Assembly (NCBI GenBank): GCA_028822935.1
Contig: JAPKCM010000001.1
Coordinates: 62,001-126,000, forward strand
From: Akkermansiaceae bacterium
Lineage (GTDB): Bacteria > Verrucomicrobiota > Verrucomicrobiia > Verrucomicrobiales > Akkermansiaceae
Direction of reading: 5' to 3'
DNA: 64,000 nucleotides
Made by a program: the position numbers and the translations under genes. The notes beneath the pieces were generated by a model. The model searched no databases and was not told the origin of the DNA. It saw nothing but the letters and a program-made list of their open reading frames with translations. Below, in pieces: positions 17,548-26,730 of this stretch (the stretch's first letter is position 1; each line of letters starts with the position of its first letter).

Positions 17548-20541
17548 ATGATTCTCCGCTCTTTTTTCGTCCTTTTCCTTTTTCTTCCCGCTGCCCGCGC
17601 CAAGGTCAGCTTTAATGACGATATTCGTCCTCTGTTGTCGAACAGTTGTTACCGTTGTCATGGTCCCGATGAGGAGGATCGTAAGGGGAAGCTTAGGCTC
17701 GATACCCGGGAGGGTGCTCTTCATGAACGGAAGGGATTTGCCGCGATCGTTCCGAATAATCTTGAGGACAGTGAGTTGATTTTCCGGATCGTTACGGATG
17801 ACGAAGATGAAGCCATGCCTCCGCCGGGAAAAGGAGATCGATTTACCAAGGAGCAGATTGAGCTTTTCAAGCAATGGATCAAAGAAGGGGCGAACTACGA
17901 GGTTCATTGGTCCTATGAGAAGCCGGTTCGGCCGGAGGTTCCGGTGGTGGCCAGCCCGCAATGGAAAGTGAGTAATGCCATTGATGCCTTCATTTATGAC
18001 CGCTTGAAGAAGGAAGGGCTCACTCCGAGTGAGGGAACGGATCGATACACCTTGATTCGCCGCGTCTCTTTGGATCTGACGGGACTTCCTCCCACGGTGG
18101 AAGAAGTGGAAGCGTTTGTGGCGGATAAAAGACTCGACGCCTACGCGAGACTGGTTGATCGCTTGTTGGCGAAACCGGCCTTTGGCGAGCACTGGACACG
18201 GGGCTGGCTGGACTTGGCCCGTTATGCCGATTCAGCGGGCTATGCCGACGATCCCGAACGGACGATCTGGGCTTACCGCGACTGGGTCATCCGTGCGTTT
18301 AATGCCAATATGCCGTTTGATCAGTTCACGATTGAGCAAATTGCCGGGGACCTTCTTGAGACCCCGACCGAAGATCAGTTGATCGCCACGGCCTTCCATC
18401 GGAATACCAAGACCAATAACGAGGGTGGAACGAGCGACGAGGAATTCCGCAACGCGGCGGTTGTGGACCGTGTCAATACCACGATGGCGACCTGGATGGG
18501 AACGACAGCGGCCTGCGCCCAATGTCACACACATAAGTATGATCCCATCACTCATGAGGAATACTTTCAAATGTTCGCCATCTTCAATCAATCCGAGGAT
18601 GCCGATCGTCGAAATGAAGCTCCGATCATTCAAGTGGTGGGCCAGGAAAATGCCAAGCATCGAGCGGAGCTTGAAGCCATGATCGCGGCACTCGAAAAAG
18701 AGACGCTTGTTTTAAAAAATCACGATCCCGATGTTCTGGAGAAATGGGAGTCGGACTTGAAGGCGAGTGCCGGAACTTGGCAGGTGCTCGAGCCCACAAA
18801 GATGACGGCGAGCTCCGGTGCGACCTTCAAGATGGGTTCGGATAGTTCAATCTTGATGAGCGGAAAAACGGCAGCGACCGACGACTATACCATCATCGCT
18901 GCCAGTAAGCTGAAGAATATCACCGCGCTTAAAATCGAGGCCTTGGCTTATGATGAATTCGGGAGTGGGGGTCCCGGGCGCACGGGAAATTTTGTCATCA
19001 ACGAGATCGAGTTGAGTGCGGGCAAGACCAAAGCATCCTTTTCGAACGCTACCTCGACTTACGATCAAAGTAGCTTCGAAGCTTTCGCTGCCATCGATGG
19101 CAATGCGGGTCAAGACTCTGGTTGGGCGGTCGGCGGGGCGCTGGGTCAGGACCATCATATTGTGCTCGAGCTTGATGAGCCATTGGCTGGGAGCGAGTTG
19201 AGTCTGAAATTACTCCAACGTTATCCCAATCATGCTCTGGGTCGGTTCCGCATATCGGTCGCCGATTCGGCAGGGGCTTCCGTGGCATTGTCAGCAGCCA
19301 TAATCGACATCCTCAAGAAGGATTCCTCGAAGCGCAGCGCTGCTGAGAAGGCGTCCTTGACGAGCCTCTATGCCAACTCGAATTCCGAGGCGACCGCTCA
19401 CATTAAAAAGATCAACGATCTTAAGAAGCAACTGGTGGCACTCAAGCCGTTGACGTCTGTTCCCGTGATGCGAGATCTGCCGGAGGCAAAGCATCGTAAG
19501 ACTCATATTCAATTGCGTGGAAGCTACCTGAGTCTGGGTGAAGAAGTTTCGGCCGGAATTCCTAAAATCTTTGGAGATCTTACCGAGGGCATCGATCGAG
19601 ATCGTCTCGCGATGGCGAAGTGGTTGGTGAGAAAAGACAATCCCTTGACTGCTCGCGTGGTTGCGAATCGTTTTTGGGAGAGTTTGTTTGGGGTCGGAAT
19701 TGTTTTGACGAGCGAGGAATTCGGATCGCAGGGTGAACGGCCATCCCATCCGGAATTGTTGGACTGGTTGGCGATCGAATTCATGGAAGGGGAATGGGAT
19801 GTAAAGCGCTTTCTTAAGATTTTGGTGATGTCATCAGCCTATCAGCAGAGTTCTCATGTCTCGGATGAGATGGCAGCCCGCGATCCTGACAATCGCTTGG
19901 TGGCACGCGGTCCCAGAATCAGGCTCACGGCCGAGATGATTCGGGATCAGGCTCTTGCGGTCTCAGGTTTATTAAGTTCGAAGATGCATGGTGCTCCGGT
20001 GCGTCCTCCGCAGCCCAACCTTGGTCTTAAAGCCGCGTTCGGCGGAGGAACTGATTGGAAGACCAGTGCTGGTGAAGACAAATTTCGGCGTGGGATATAT
20101 ACCAGCTGGCGTCGCTCCAGCCCATACCCTTCTATGGCCACCTTTGGAGCGCCCAATCGCGAGGTTTGCACCGTCCGGCGAGGGACTACCAACACTCCGC
20201 TTCAGGCTCTCGTGACCCTAAATGATCCGGTCTATATCGAAGCAGCCCAAGCGCTTGCCCGACGGATGATGGGTGAAGGTGGCGCGACGACCGGGGAGCG
20301 ATTAGAATACGGCTTTCGACTTTGTCTTTCCCGCAAACCAAACAGGCCGGAGGCAGCTCGCTTGCTGGCACTGTTCGGAGAAGCCCACTCCACTTATGCG
20401 GCTGACTCTGAACTCGCAAAACAGATGGCAACAATCCCAATTGGTCCGGTGCCTTCGGGGGCCGATGTTGTTGATCTCGCCACTTTGACGGTCATCGGCA
20501 ATATCATGTTGAATCTCGATGAGGTGCTCATGAAGCGCTAG
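17548..20541 (+). CDS. Secreted cytochrome-c/DUF1549/DUF1553 (PSD1) protein
   Basis: 997 residues with a signal peptide (FFVLFLFLPAARA, cut near 18). Domain order: PSCyt1 haem domain with CYRCH at 34-38; DUF1549 at about 145-350 with LTGLPPTVEEVEAFV and a second CAQCH in TACAQCHTHKYDP; a discoidin-like beta insert at about 410-575; a coiled region; DUF1553 from about 690 with NPLTARVVANRFW and EEFGSQGERPSHPELLDWLA, then TNTPLQALVTLNDP. This architecture is expanded in Planctomycetes and Verrucomicrobia and usually paired with DUF1501; roles in polysaccharide turnover are suspected but not shown. It is followed after 37 bp by a DUF1501 gene. Confidence 0.92.
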   Translation: MILRSFFVLFLFLPAARAKVSFNDDIRPLLSNSCYRCHGPDEEDRKGKLRLDTREGALHERKGFAAIVPNNLEDSELIFRIVTDDEDEAMPPPGKGDRFTKEQIELFKQWIKEGANYEVHWSYEKPVRPEVPVVASPQWKVSNAIDAFIYDRLKKEGLTPSEGTDRYTLIRRVSLDLTGLPPTVEEVEAFVADKRLDAYARLVDRLLAKPAFGEHWTRGWLDLARYADSAGYADDPERTIWAYRDWVIRAFNANMPFDQFTIEQIAGDLLETPTEDQLIATAFHRNTKTNNEGGTSDEEFRNAAVVDRVNTTMATWMGTTAACAQCHTHKYDPITHEEYFQMFAIFNQSEDADRRNEAPIIQVVGQENAKHRAELEAMIAALEKETLVLKNHDPDVLEKWESDLKASAGTWQVLEPTKMTASSGATFKMGSDSSILMSGKTAATDDYTIIAASKLKNITALKIEALAYDEFGSGGPGRTGNFVINEIELSAGKTKASFSNATSTYDQSSFEAFAAIDGNAGQDSGWAVGGALGQDHHIVLELDEPLAGSELSLKLLQRYPNHALGRFRISVADSAGASVALSAAIIDILKKDSSKRSAAEKASLTSLYANSNSEATAHIKKINDLKKQLVALKPLTSVPVMRDLPEAKHRKTHIQLRGSYLSLGEEVSAGIPKIFGDLTEGIDRDRLAMAKWLVRKDNPLTARVVANRFWESLFGVGIVLTSEEFGSQGERPSHPELLDWLAIEFMEGEWDVKRFLKILVMSSAYQQSSHVSDEMAARDPDNRLVARGPRIRLTAEMIRDQALAVSGLLSSKMHGAPVRPPQPNLGLKAAFGGGTDWKTSAGEDKFRRGIYTSWRRSSPYPSMATFGAPNREVCTVRRGTTNTPLQALVTLNDPVYIEAAQALARRMMGEGGATTGERLEYGFRLCLSRKPNRPEAARLLALFGEAHSTYAADSELAKQMATIPIGPVPSGADVVDLATLTVIGNIMLNLDEVLMKR

Positions 20542-20578
20542 GAACCAAGAGCTATCAATTTTCACTCTTCACGATCAG

Positions 20579-22027
20579 ATGAATCCACAACTCGAAAGTC
20601 TCCAATATAAAACCCGACGGCACTTTTTTAAACAATGTTCGATGGGTCTCGGCGGCGTGGCCCTTGCCGACATGTTGGCCACGGATGTGCATGCCCTGGA
20701 GGCTCCCGGTAACCCGCTCCTTCCGAAACTTCCTCCGTTTGCGGCCAAAGCGAAGCGGGTGATTTATTTGCACCTCACCGGGTCTCCACCGCACCTCGAC
20801 ATGTGGGATCACAAGCCCGAGTTGGTGAAGCGTGACGGGCAGGAATGTCCGGATGAATATATCAAGGGGAAGAAGTTCGCTTTCACTTCCGGGACCCCGA
20901 AGTTGATGGGGAGTCCCCGCAAGTTTGCGCAGTACGGAAAGAACGGCATCTGGATGTCGGATGCCATTCCTCATTTGCACGAGGTGGCGGATGATTTGTG
21001 CGTCATCAACTCGATGACGACCGATCATTTTAACCACGCTCCTGCGGAGCTCTTTGTCCACACTGGCTTTCAACAACCGGGCCGGCCGACCTTCGGAGCT
21101 TGGACCACGTATGGACTGGGTTCCGAGAATCAAAATTTGCCGGGCTACGTGGTGCTGATTTCAAGTGGGGTGCAGCCCAATGGAGGAAAGAGTTCCTTTG
21201 GCTCGGGCTTTATCCCATCTGTTTATCAAGGCGTGCAGTGTCGCTCGAAAGGGGACCCTGTGCTCTATGTGACCGACCCTCCGGGAATGAATCGCAGTCT
21301 ACGTCGATCGAGCCTTGATGCTTTACGTGATCTCAATGAGGCGGCCTCTAAGGAGTTTGCTCATCCGGAAACGCTGACCCGTATGGCTCAGTATGAGCTG
21401 GCTTTCCGCATGCAAATGTCGGTGCCTGAAGTGATGGATATTTCCAAGGAATCTCCAAAAACTTTGGAGGCCTACGGGGCCCAGCCCGGGGCTTCGAGTT
21501 TCGCCAATAATTGCTTGTTGGCGCGACGTCTTGCGGAGGATGGGGTGCGGTTCGTACAGCTCTTTGATTGGGGTTGGGACTTCCACGGCACCAACCCTAA
21601 AGAAGATATTCGTGATGGTTTAACCACTAAATGTGCGACCATGGACAAGCCGGTAGCGGCTTTAATCAAAGATCTGAAAGAACGAGGGCTCCTGGATGAC
21701 ACTCTCATTATATTGGGCGGCGAGTTTGGTCGCACTCCTTTCCGCGAAGGCCGAACTTCCAAAGGCAAGGTGTTGGGACGGGATCACTTCCCCGATTGCT
21801 ACACGATGCTGATGGCCGGTGGTGGCGTGAAGGGTGGTTACACCCACGGGGCCTCCGATGATCTCGGATTCTCAGTGGCCCGTGATAAAGTGCATGTCCA
21901 CGATCTGCAAGCGACCTGGATGCATCTTCTCGGGTTCGATCATGAAAAACTGACCTACCGTTTCCAGGGGCGTGACTATCGTCTCACTGATGTTCATGGC
22001 AAGGTGGTGAAAGATTTGTTGATGTAG
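20579..22027 (+). CDS. DUF1501 protein with Tat-like signal
   Basis: 482 residues. A twin-arginine-like leader (TRRHFFKQCSMGLGGVAL, 12-29) suggests export of a folded protein. The core has VIYLHLTGSPPHLDMWDHKP, NHAPAELFVHTGFQQPGRP, RLAEDGVRFVQLFDWGWDFH and LGGEFGRTPF, then GRDHFPDCYTMLMAGGGVKGG. DUF1501 is related to the alkaline-phosphatase/sulfatase superfamily by several of these motifs; activity is not established. It is the usual partner of the cytochrome-c protein upstream, 37 bp away, and both are probably in one transcript. Confidence 0.93.
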   Translation: MNPQLESLQYKTRRHFFKQCSMGLGGVALADMLATDVHALEAPGNPLLPKLPPFAAKAKRVIYLHLTGSPPHLDMWDHKPELVKRDGQECPDEYIKGKKFAFTSGTPKLMGSPRKFAQYGKNGIWMSDAIPHLHEVADDLCVINSMTTDHFNHAPAELFVHTGFQQPGRPTFGAWTTYGLGSENQNLPGYVVLISSGVQPNGGKSSFGSGFIPSVYQGVQCRSKGDPVLYVTDPPGMNRSLRRSSLDALRDLNEAASKEFAHPETLTRMAQYELAFRMQMSVPEVMDISKESPKTLEAYGAQPGASSFANNCLLARRLAEDGVRFVQLFDWGWDFHGTNPKEDIRDGLTTKCATMDKPVAALIKDLKERGLLDDTLIILGGEFGRTPFREGRTSKGKVLGRDHFPDCYTMLMAGGGVKGGYTHGASDDLGFSVARDKVHVHDLQATWMHLLGFDHEKLTYRFQGRDYRLTDVHGKVVKDLLM

Positions 22028-22191
22028 TTAAATTGGCTTCAATTTATCTCCTAGTTTCCCGAGAGCAAGGTGAGCCTGAGCAATCTCTTTCCGCAGGGAT
22101 CTTGAATCGGCCATGGGCAGCGGAAGATATGGGTGGCCAATCCATCGGCGAGGAAGCGGACGACCTTACGGCGACGGCTAAGAAATTGCAT
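22028..22191 (-). pseudogene. Possible frameshifted 3' gene fragment, family not recognised
   Basis: Two protein-like minus-strand pieces join in different frames. The upstream piece from 22191 reads MQFLSRRRKVVRFLADGLAT; the downstream piece from 22114 to the TAA at 22028 reads MADSRSLRKEIAQAHLALGK. A small indel between them near 22115-22130 would restore one frame. I infer a decayed gene end, with no family assigned; it could also be chance. Confidence 0.25.
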
Positions 22192-22479
22192 TTGAGATGG
22201 GGCGCTTGAGGATCCTCTTGAGAAGATCGGAGAGGGGAACAGAGGGGCGTGACAAAACAGATCTTACCAGTAATACCATGCAGAGTTTCAAGAGCGGAAT
22301 GCCGAGGTGATTTCTTGAGATGGCAAGGCACGACGGAGGCGTGGCGCGGGTAGCACAACTAAGGGGCCGCCAATCCGAAGGTGGAACTTGCTGACCTTTC
22401 CGTAAGACATTGCCCGTCTAATCTTTCTTTCGATCCAGTCATCACGTGCCAGCAAAATAGGCGATTCAGTTTTCCTTCA

Positions 22480-22785
22480 AGGGTATGGCGTTCTGTGGAG
22501 GGCAGAATCAAAGCGGCGTGGGATCCAAAGCCAACGAAAAACCGAGCATCGAGGAAATGCTAACCGAGGCAGTCTCTCATTCGGGTTCGACTCGCCGGAA
22601 CGGGATTCCTCAAACACATGGTTCGGGGCATCGTAGGAACTCTGAAACAGATTGGAGAGGGCCGCCGGTCTTCTGATGAGATGCGCATTATTCTGGAATC
22701 CGGCGATTGCGAGGCAGTGGGACCGAGATTCCCCAGGGTAGGCTTCGCCAACCCCGGGCTTTGTGACGTAAGCCCGTTGGGCTAC
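22480..22785 (+). pseudogene. truA: Remnant of tRNA pseudouridine synthase A
   Basis: The frame beginning after the TAA at 22561 reads GTGFLKHMVRGIVGTL, followed by GEGRRS, IILESGD and AVGPRFP. This is the TruA C-terminal core (GxGFLxxMVRxIVGTLxxIGxGR, then the ILExxDRxxAGPTAP element). Upstream a different frame (MAFCGGQNQSG, KANEKPSIEEMLTEA) may be the preceding part, which implies a frameshift near 22570. The N-terminal two thirds and the catalytic aspartate are not recognisable. I infer a decayed truA, so a working copy should be elsewhere. It runs up to the stop of the convergent TPR gene. Confidence 0.55.
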
Positions 22786-24284
22786 TCTTCTTCGGTTCCA
22801 CCGAGGGTGACGTTGATGTCGTATTTGTTTTGGAGATGGGAGTGGGCTTTGCTGGCCTGGCCAGATTTTGGGTAGCGTTTGCAGGTGAGTTGGAAGGTGC
22901 GGATGGCCTTTTCTTTGTCCTTGGATTCCTCGTAGGTGAAGCCGATTTGGAGGGTCGCTTCGGGAGCTGCTTTTCCGTTAACTTTGCATTGGTTGTAGAG
23001 GATGATCGCCTCCTTCTGCTCGCCGAGGCGGCGGTGGCATTTGGCGATGGCGAAGTAGTTAGCAGGGAAGCGATCGACTTGGCGGTAGCTGGCGATCGCT
23101 TTCTTCCAGTCGGAGAGTTTTTCGTAGCACCCGGCAATGGACCAGAAGTAGTCGCCGGAGTGGTCGCCGTCGATTTCGAGGAGGTGGCGGTAGACTTCGA
23201 TCGCTTCGTTGATCTTGCCTTCTTCGAGATACATTTCGGCGATCGCTTTTTGGCCGGTGACCTTGTCGTCGAATTCGCCGTAGATGCGCCGGGCTTGGTC
23301 GCGTTTTTCTCGGGCGAGGAACCAGGTGGCTTGTCGACTGCGGAGTCCGTCCTCGACGCCAAAGCGTTTGCCGATTTCCTCATAGACCGTCCAGGTGTTG
23401 CTTGGGCGTCCGAGGGTGCCGTGAAGTTCGGCGACGCGGTAGAGGAGGTCCTTGGCGAGCTCGGGACGGACGAGGGTTTCGGCGCGGAGGGTGGCGAGGA
23501 GTTGGCCGCCGAGCTTGAGGGCGGCGGGCCTGGTCTTGGGCTCCTTGAGGAGGTGTTGGACGGTTTTGGCGGAGAGGTTGCAGACTTGGTCAAAGAGGGC
23601 TGGACCGGCGTAGGTGGTGGCGAGGGCCTTTTTACCATCCGCGAGTTTCTGGGCAAAACAATGGAGTTCGGCGAGTTCGTGGGCCGCTTTGATACAGGTC
23701 TCTTTGGCGGCGTCGGTGCGCTTCACTCCGAAGGTGAGTTGGTTGAGAAGCGAGAGGCGTTCCTCCATTTCCTGATGGAGTCGGGCGTAGTGGAGGAGGT
23801 CGGTGCGGGAGCGGACCGCGATCTCGTGATCGGGGTATTTCATGATGAGAAAGCGGAAGGCCTTTTGGGCGCTTTTGACCTCGCCCATGGTGCGGTAGGA
23901 ATCGCCCATGCAGTAGGCTGCGATGGTTGCTTCATGGGACTCTGGCCAGTAGTCGATGACTGATTGGAAGCCATCCCGCAGCGCAGTCTTGGGCTTTTTC
24001 AGGTTCATCATGGTGTGGCTCCACATCAACTGGGCATAGGGCGCGCCGGGACTTTTTTCGTAGAGAGTGAGGAACTTCTCGTACTCGGCGAGGGCGATTT
24101 TAAATTTGCCGGCGAGGAAATGCTTTTCGGCAATCTTGATCTGGTAGCGTTCCACGTCGCGCATCTTTTCGAAGGTCGCGACTTCGATTTGCTGCAGGGT
24201 GGAGAGGGCCGCGTGGCTCAAGGAAGAGAAGGCCGTAAAGAGGATGACAATGAGGAATAAAAGGCGTGGGCGAGGTGTCTTCAT
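22782..24284 (-). CDS. Secreted tetratricopeptide repeat protein
   Basis: 500 residues with a signal peptide (LLFLIVILFTAFSSLSHA, cut near 25). The rest is helical TPR: AEKHFLAGKFKIALAEYEKF, VIDYWPESHEATIAAYCMGD, AFRFLIMKYPDHEIAVRSRT and, near the C-terminus, NEAIEVYRHLLEIDGDHSGD and FQLTCKRYPKSGQASKAHSH. The pattern of pairs ending in YP or WP resembles periplasmic TPR proteins such as YbgF/CpoB and BamD. It is the last gene of the minus-strand ExbB/ExbD/DUF4159 cluster, 145 bp after DUF4159. A role as a periplasmic adaptor is inference. Confidence 0.85.
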   Translation of the reverse strand: MKTPRPRLLFLIVILFTAFSSLSHAALSTLQQIEVATFEKMRDVERYQIKIAEKHFLAGKFKIALAEYEKFLTLYEKSPGAPYAQLMWSHTMMNLKKPKTALRDGFQSVIDYWPESHEATIAAYCMGDSYRTMGEVKSAQKAFRFLIMKYPDHEIAVRSRTDLLHYARLHQEMEERLSLLNQLTFGVKRTDAAKETCIKAAHELAELHCFAQKLADGKKALATTYAGPALFDQVCNLSAKTVQHLLKEPKTRPAALKLGGQLLATLRAETLVRPELAKDLLYRVAELHGTLGRPSNTWTVYEEIGKRFGVEDGLRSRQATWFLAREKRDQARRIYGEFDDKVTGQKAIAEMYLEEGKINEAIEVYRHLLEIDGDHSGDYFWSIAGCYEKLSDWKKAIASYRQVDRFPANYFAIAKCHRRLGEQKEAIILYNQCKVNGKAAPEATLQIGFTYEESKDKEKAIRTFQLTCKRYPKSGQASKAHSHLQNKYDINVTLGGTEEE

Positions 24285-24429
24285 TTTAGGACGATTGGCA
24301 CTTGAATAGGGGGAGGTAGGAGCATTTACCCGAGGGGTTCAGGTGTCACGCTGATTTCTGATAATCGGGCAGCATTCCAATGAGTCAAATACGGCACCCC
24401 GTTGGGGTATGGGAGTTGGGTTTGGTGGG

Positions 24430-25827
24430 TTACTTCTTGGTCGCTTCGAGCCATTTGTTGTACTCGGCGTGGGCGTAGTAGATGATGTTGACTCCGAGTT
24501 GGTAGCTGGATTCCCAGACTTCGCGCGGGACGCCGGAATGGCCGTCGGCCCAGGCGTCTCCAATATCGCCGGGATGATAATAGGCCACGAGTCGGCCGTT
24601 CACGACCCAACCGAGGGCGCTGGAGCGACCGTGGGGAGCGACGATGGGGAGGCGGGGCAGCGGGTAGGGAATGCGGTGGATGGTGTGGTCGAGGTAGACG
24701 GAGATTGGCTCGATTCTGGGGAGGACCTTTTGCATCATGGAAACGAACTGTCCTTCCCAACCGGAGCTCCCGCCGTTGTCGCCGAAAAGCATGCCGTGGT
24801 GCTCGAGGAGGTAGCTGCGCATGATTTTGAGTTCCTTGGCGCTCAGGTTGATGTTTTGCTGGCCGGTCATGTAGACCATGGGCGGGCTTTTGCGGGCCGG
24901 GAAGCTTTTGAGGCGACCGATTTCCATGGGCTCGGGTCGGTCGCTGACGGGGTGGCCGGTGCGGACTCCGTATTCGGTGAGGAGGTTCAAGTCGGAGCCA
25001 CGGTCCATGTCTTGTTCCCAGTCGCCGCCGTCGTATTTCAAACGGATGAAGCGGACTTTTCCTCGGGTGGTGCCAGCGGAGAAGCCGGCGCCATCGCCTT
25101 TTCCTTGGCCGATTTTGTAGAGGTGCTCGGTGACTTCGAGGACTTCCAGTTTGACGTCATCGATCGGTGGTGGATTGAAAAGGACGCTGCTGTAGGGGTT
25201 GATGACATATTTCTTATCGATGACCTTTTGGATTTTGACGATCTGCTTGAGCTGGGTCTCTTCGCCTCCGCCGAGTGGCGATTCGTAGAGGCTGCAGCCA
25301 GAGAGCCGGGTCAGGATGAGGGCCATGATGCCGAAGATGACAGTGTAGGTGAGGAGGGTGAAGAGGGATTGGCGAAGCTTGTTGTTCTTGTTGCCAAAAT
25401 ACCAAGCCACGAGTTGGCGAGGGTCCCAAGTGCGCTTTTTGGTATTTTTTTTGCTTGGTTCCGGCGCGCGTTTTGTTGCGCGGTCGATCCACCAGACGGC
25501 CCAGGCCAGCCCGAGGAAGAAGGCTCCGGCGGTGCCGAATTGGATCAGGGAGGCGGCGAGGGAGTAGGAGAAGTTGAGGAGGGGGAGATGGGCGAGGAGT
25601 TGCCAGAGGGGGAGGTAGCAAACGCTGAGGACGGCGCGGCGGACGACAGCGGTGGCATGACGCTGACGGCGGATCCAGTAGGAGCAGAGCGGGAGGGCGG
25701 AGAGGAATCCGATTGTGAGGGTCCACATCCCCAGTCGGAACCAGGCATGGGCATCGATCCAAAGCAGACACCAGAGGACCGCGTAGACTCCGGTCAGTAG
25801 GATGGGGCGTTTCGATTGAGTGAGCAT
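24430..25827 (-). CDS. DUF4159 membrane protein
   Basis: 465 residues. The N-terminal half is membrane: hydrophobic segments at about 8-25, 33-49, 67-82 and 90-110, then a basic cytoplasmic stretch (RATKRAPEPSKKNTKKR) and a further segment near 160-178. The C-terminal half is DUF4159: GKVRFIRLKYDGGDWEQDMD, the SPPMVYMTGQQNINLSAKEL strand-loop, LLEHHGMLFGDNGG and VVNGRLVAYYHPGDIGDAW. The domain has a class I glutamine-amidotransferase-like layout by its LRSYLxxGGxLFxDD element, with no obvious catalytic cysteine. Elsewhere the domain is seen near MoxR/DUF58/BatA genes; here it sits with ExbB/ExbD instead. Confidence 0.85.
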   Translation of the reverse strand: MLTQSKRPILLTGVYAVLWCLLWIDAHAWFRLGMWTLTIGFLSALPLCSYWIRRQRHATAVVRRAVLSVCYLPLWQLLAHLPLLNFSYSLAASLIQFGTAGAFFLGLAWAVWWIDRATKRAPEPSKKNTKKRTWDPRQLVAWYFGNKNNKLRQSLFTLLTYTVIFGIMALILTRLSGCSLYESPLGGGEETQLKQIVKIQKVIDKKYVINPYSSVLFNPPPIDDVKLEVLEVTEHLYKIGQGKGDGAGFSAGTTRGKVRFIRLKYDGGDWEQDMDRGSDLNLLTEYGVRTGHPVSDRPEPMEIGRLKSFPARKSPPMVYMTGQQNINLSAKELKIMRSYLLEHHGMLFGDNGGSSGWEGQFVSMMQKVLPRIEPISVYLDHTIHRIPYPLPRLPIVAPHGRSSALGWVVNGRLVAYYHPGDIGDAWADGHSGVPREVWESSYQLGVNIIYYAHAEYNKWLEATKK

Positions 25828-25852
25828 CCGGGTGGCAGATCGCGAATTCCGG

Positions 25853-26317
25853 CTATTCCAGATCCTTCAAGAAATTATCTCCTTTGTCCTCGAGGGGATT
25901 CGTGTTCGGGGGAGCGGGGAGCTGGTCGTTGACGCCGAGGGGGGCCAGGTTGACTGGTTTTGCGGGGTCGGTGGGTTTTGGGTCAGTGACGGGAGGGGCT
26001 GGCGTCGGTGGGGCGGAGATTGCCTCGGCAACGGGCTCGGGGGCAGGTGTGGGTTCTTCTCCCAGGAAGTAGGGGAAAGCAGTGAGGGCGAAGATGGTTC
26101 CGGTGACGAGAATGATAGAAAGGATGGTGGCGCGGAAGAGCTGGCTGGAGGCGACGACTCCGAGCATTTCTTGAGGGCTTTTTCCTCGGAGCTGACGCAA
26201 GAACTCCTGCAGTTCCTGGACGGTGGCATTGGAGTTGGTTTTGAGCTCGCGAAGGTCGGCCTTGGTGCTGGCCATGGACTCACGTGATGCGTCGGTTTTT
26301 TTTGATTGGCCTTTCAT
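25853..26317 (-). CDS. Single-pass membrane protein with proline-rich periplasmic tail
   Basis: 154 residues, no family recognised. A polar, probably helical N-terminus (1-60, with DLRELKTNSNATVQELQEFL) precedes one transmembrane segment at about 62-84 (ATILSIILVTGTIFALTAF). After this comes a proline-rich stretch (EEPTPAPEPVAEAISAPPTP, then TDPKPTDPAKPV) and a short acidic end. The positive-inside rule puts the N-terminus in the cytoplasm. The topology is that of TonB without its folded C-terminal domain. The gene overlaps the second ExbD by 4 nt and precedes DUF4159 by 25 bp. A role as force transducer for the ExbB/ExbD motor is inference. Confidence 0.7.
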   Translation of the reverse strand: MKGQSKKTDASRESMASTKADLRELKTNSNATVQELQEFLRQLRGKSPQEMLGVVASSQLFRATILSIILVTGTIFALTAFPYFLGEEPTPAPEPVAEAISAPPTPAPPVTDPKPTDPAKPVNLAPLGVNDQLPAPPNTNPLEDKGDNFLKDLE

Positions 26318-26730
26318 CGTTTGGGAGAAGTTTCTTCGGGTTCGAGGATGTGAACGAGATCGCCACCGGCTTCACTGATGGCGGCGATGACGGGTTCGAA
26401 GTGGGAGGCTTGGGCCTCTTTGTGGACTTTGAGGAAGACGTTACGTTGGCCGGAGGGGGCGTCGCCGAGGAGCTTGGTGAGGGCGACGGAGAGTTCGTCC
26501 GGAGAGATCTCCTTACCGTCGAGGTAGGTCTTGTAGCCGGAGTCGATAGCGACAGAGGCGAGGGGTGCGGCAGCCATTTTGATGTCGGCGAGCTTGGCGG
26601 GTTGCCACTGAATGTGGCTGTCGTCCTGGGCGCGAGCGAGGATGACGAAGAAGATGAGGAGCAGGAAGCCGATGTCGCCCATTGCGAATGCTGGCACTGA
26701 GGCCGTCAGTTTTTTGCGGGGAAGTTTCAT
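26314..26730 (-). CDS. ExbD/TolR biopolymer transport protein (second copy)
   Basis: 138 residues. MKLPRKKLTASVPAFAMGD leads to a single transmembrane segment with the proton-path aspartate at about 19 (GDIGFLLLIFFVILAR). The periplasmic domain has the ExbD pattern YLDGKEISPDELSVALTKLL and ends HFEPVIAAISEAGGDLVHIL. The ATG overlaps the stop of the preceding ExbD by 4 nt. An in-frame extension back to 27390 overlaps ExbD-1 and ExbB in a wrong frame and was rejected. Two ExbD subunits with distinct periplasmic domains suggest a heteromeric stator. Confidence 0.9.
   Translation of the reverse strand: MKLPRKKLTASVPAFAMGDIGFLLLIFFVILARAQDDSHIQWQPAKLADIKMAAAPLASVAIDSGYKTYLDGKEISPDELSVALTKLLGDAPSGQRNVFLKVHKEAQASHFEPVIAAISEAGGDLVHILEPEETSPKR

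Noticed and set aside
22771-22783. Hairpin AGCCC-GTT-GGGCT, with a similar ACCCC-GTT-GGGGT at 24396-24408
   Set aside because: Short stems without a T-run on either strand; the first overlaps a stop codon and the second lies inside the likely operon. Not enough for terminators or a repeat family.
22830-23963. Long plus-strand frame opposite the secreted TPR gene
   Set aside because: Composition is the mirror of a high-GC coding strand (runs of Gly, Glu, Val, Phe); the minus strand has a signal peptide and TPR motifs.
24409-25800. 463-codon plus-strand frame opposite DUF4159
   Set aside because: No recognisable motif; Gly/Glu/Val-rich shadow. The minus strand has transmembrane segments and the DUF4159 core.
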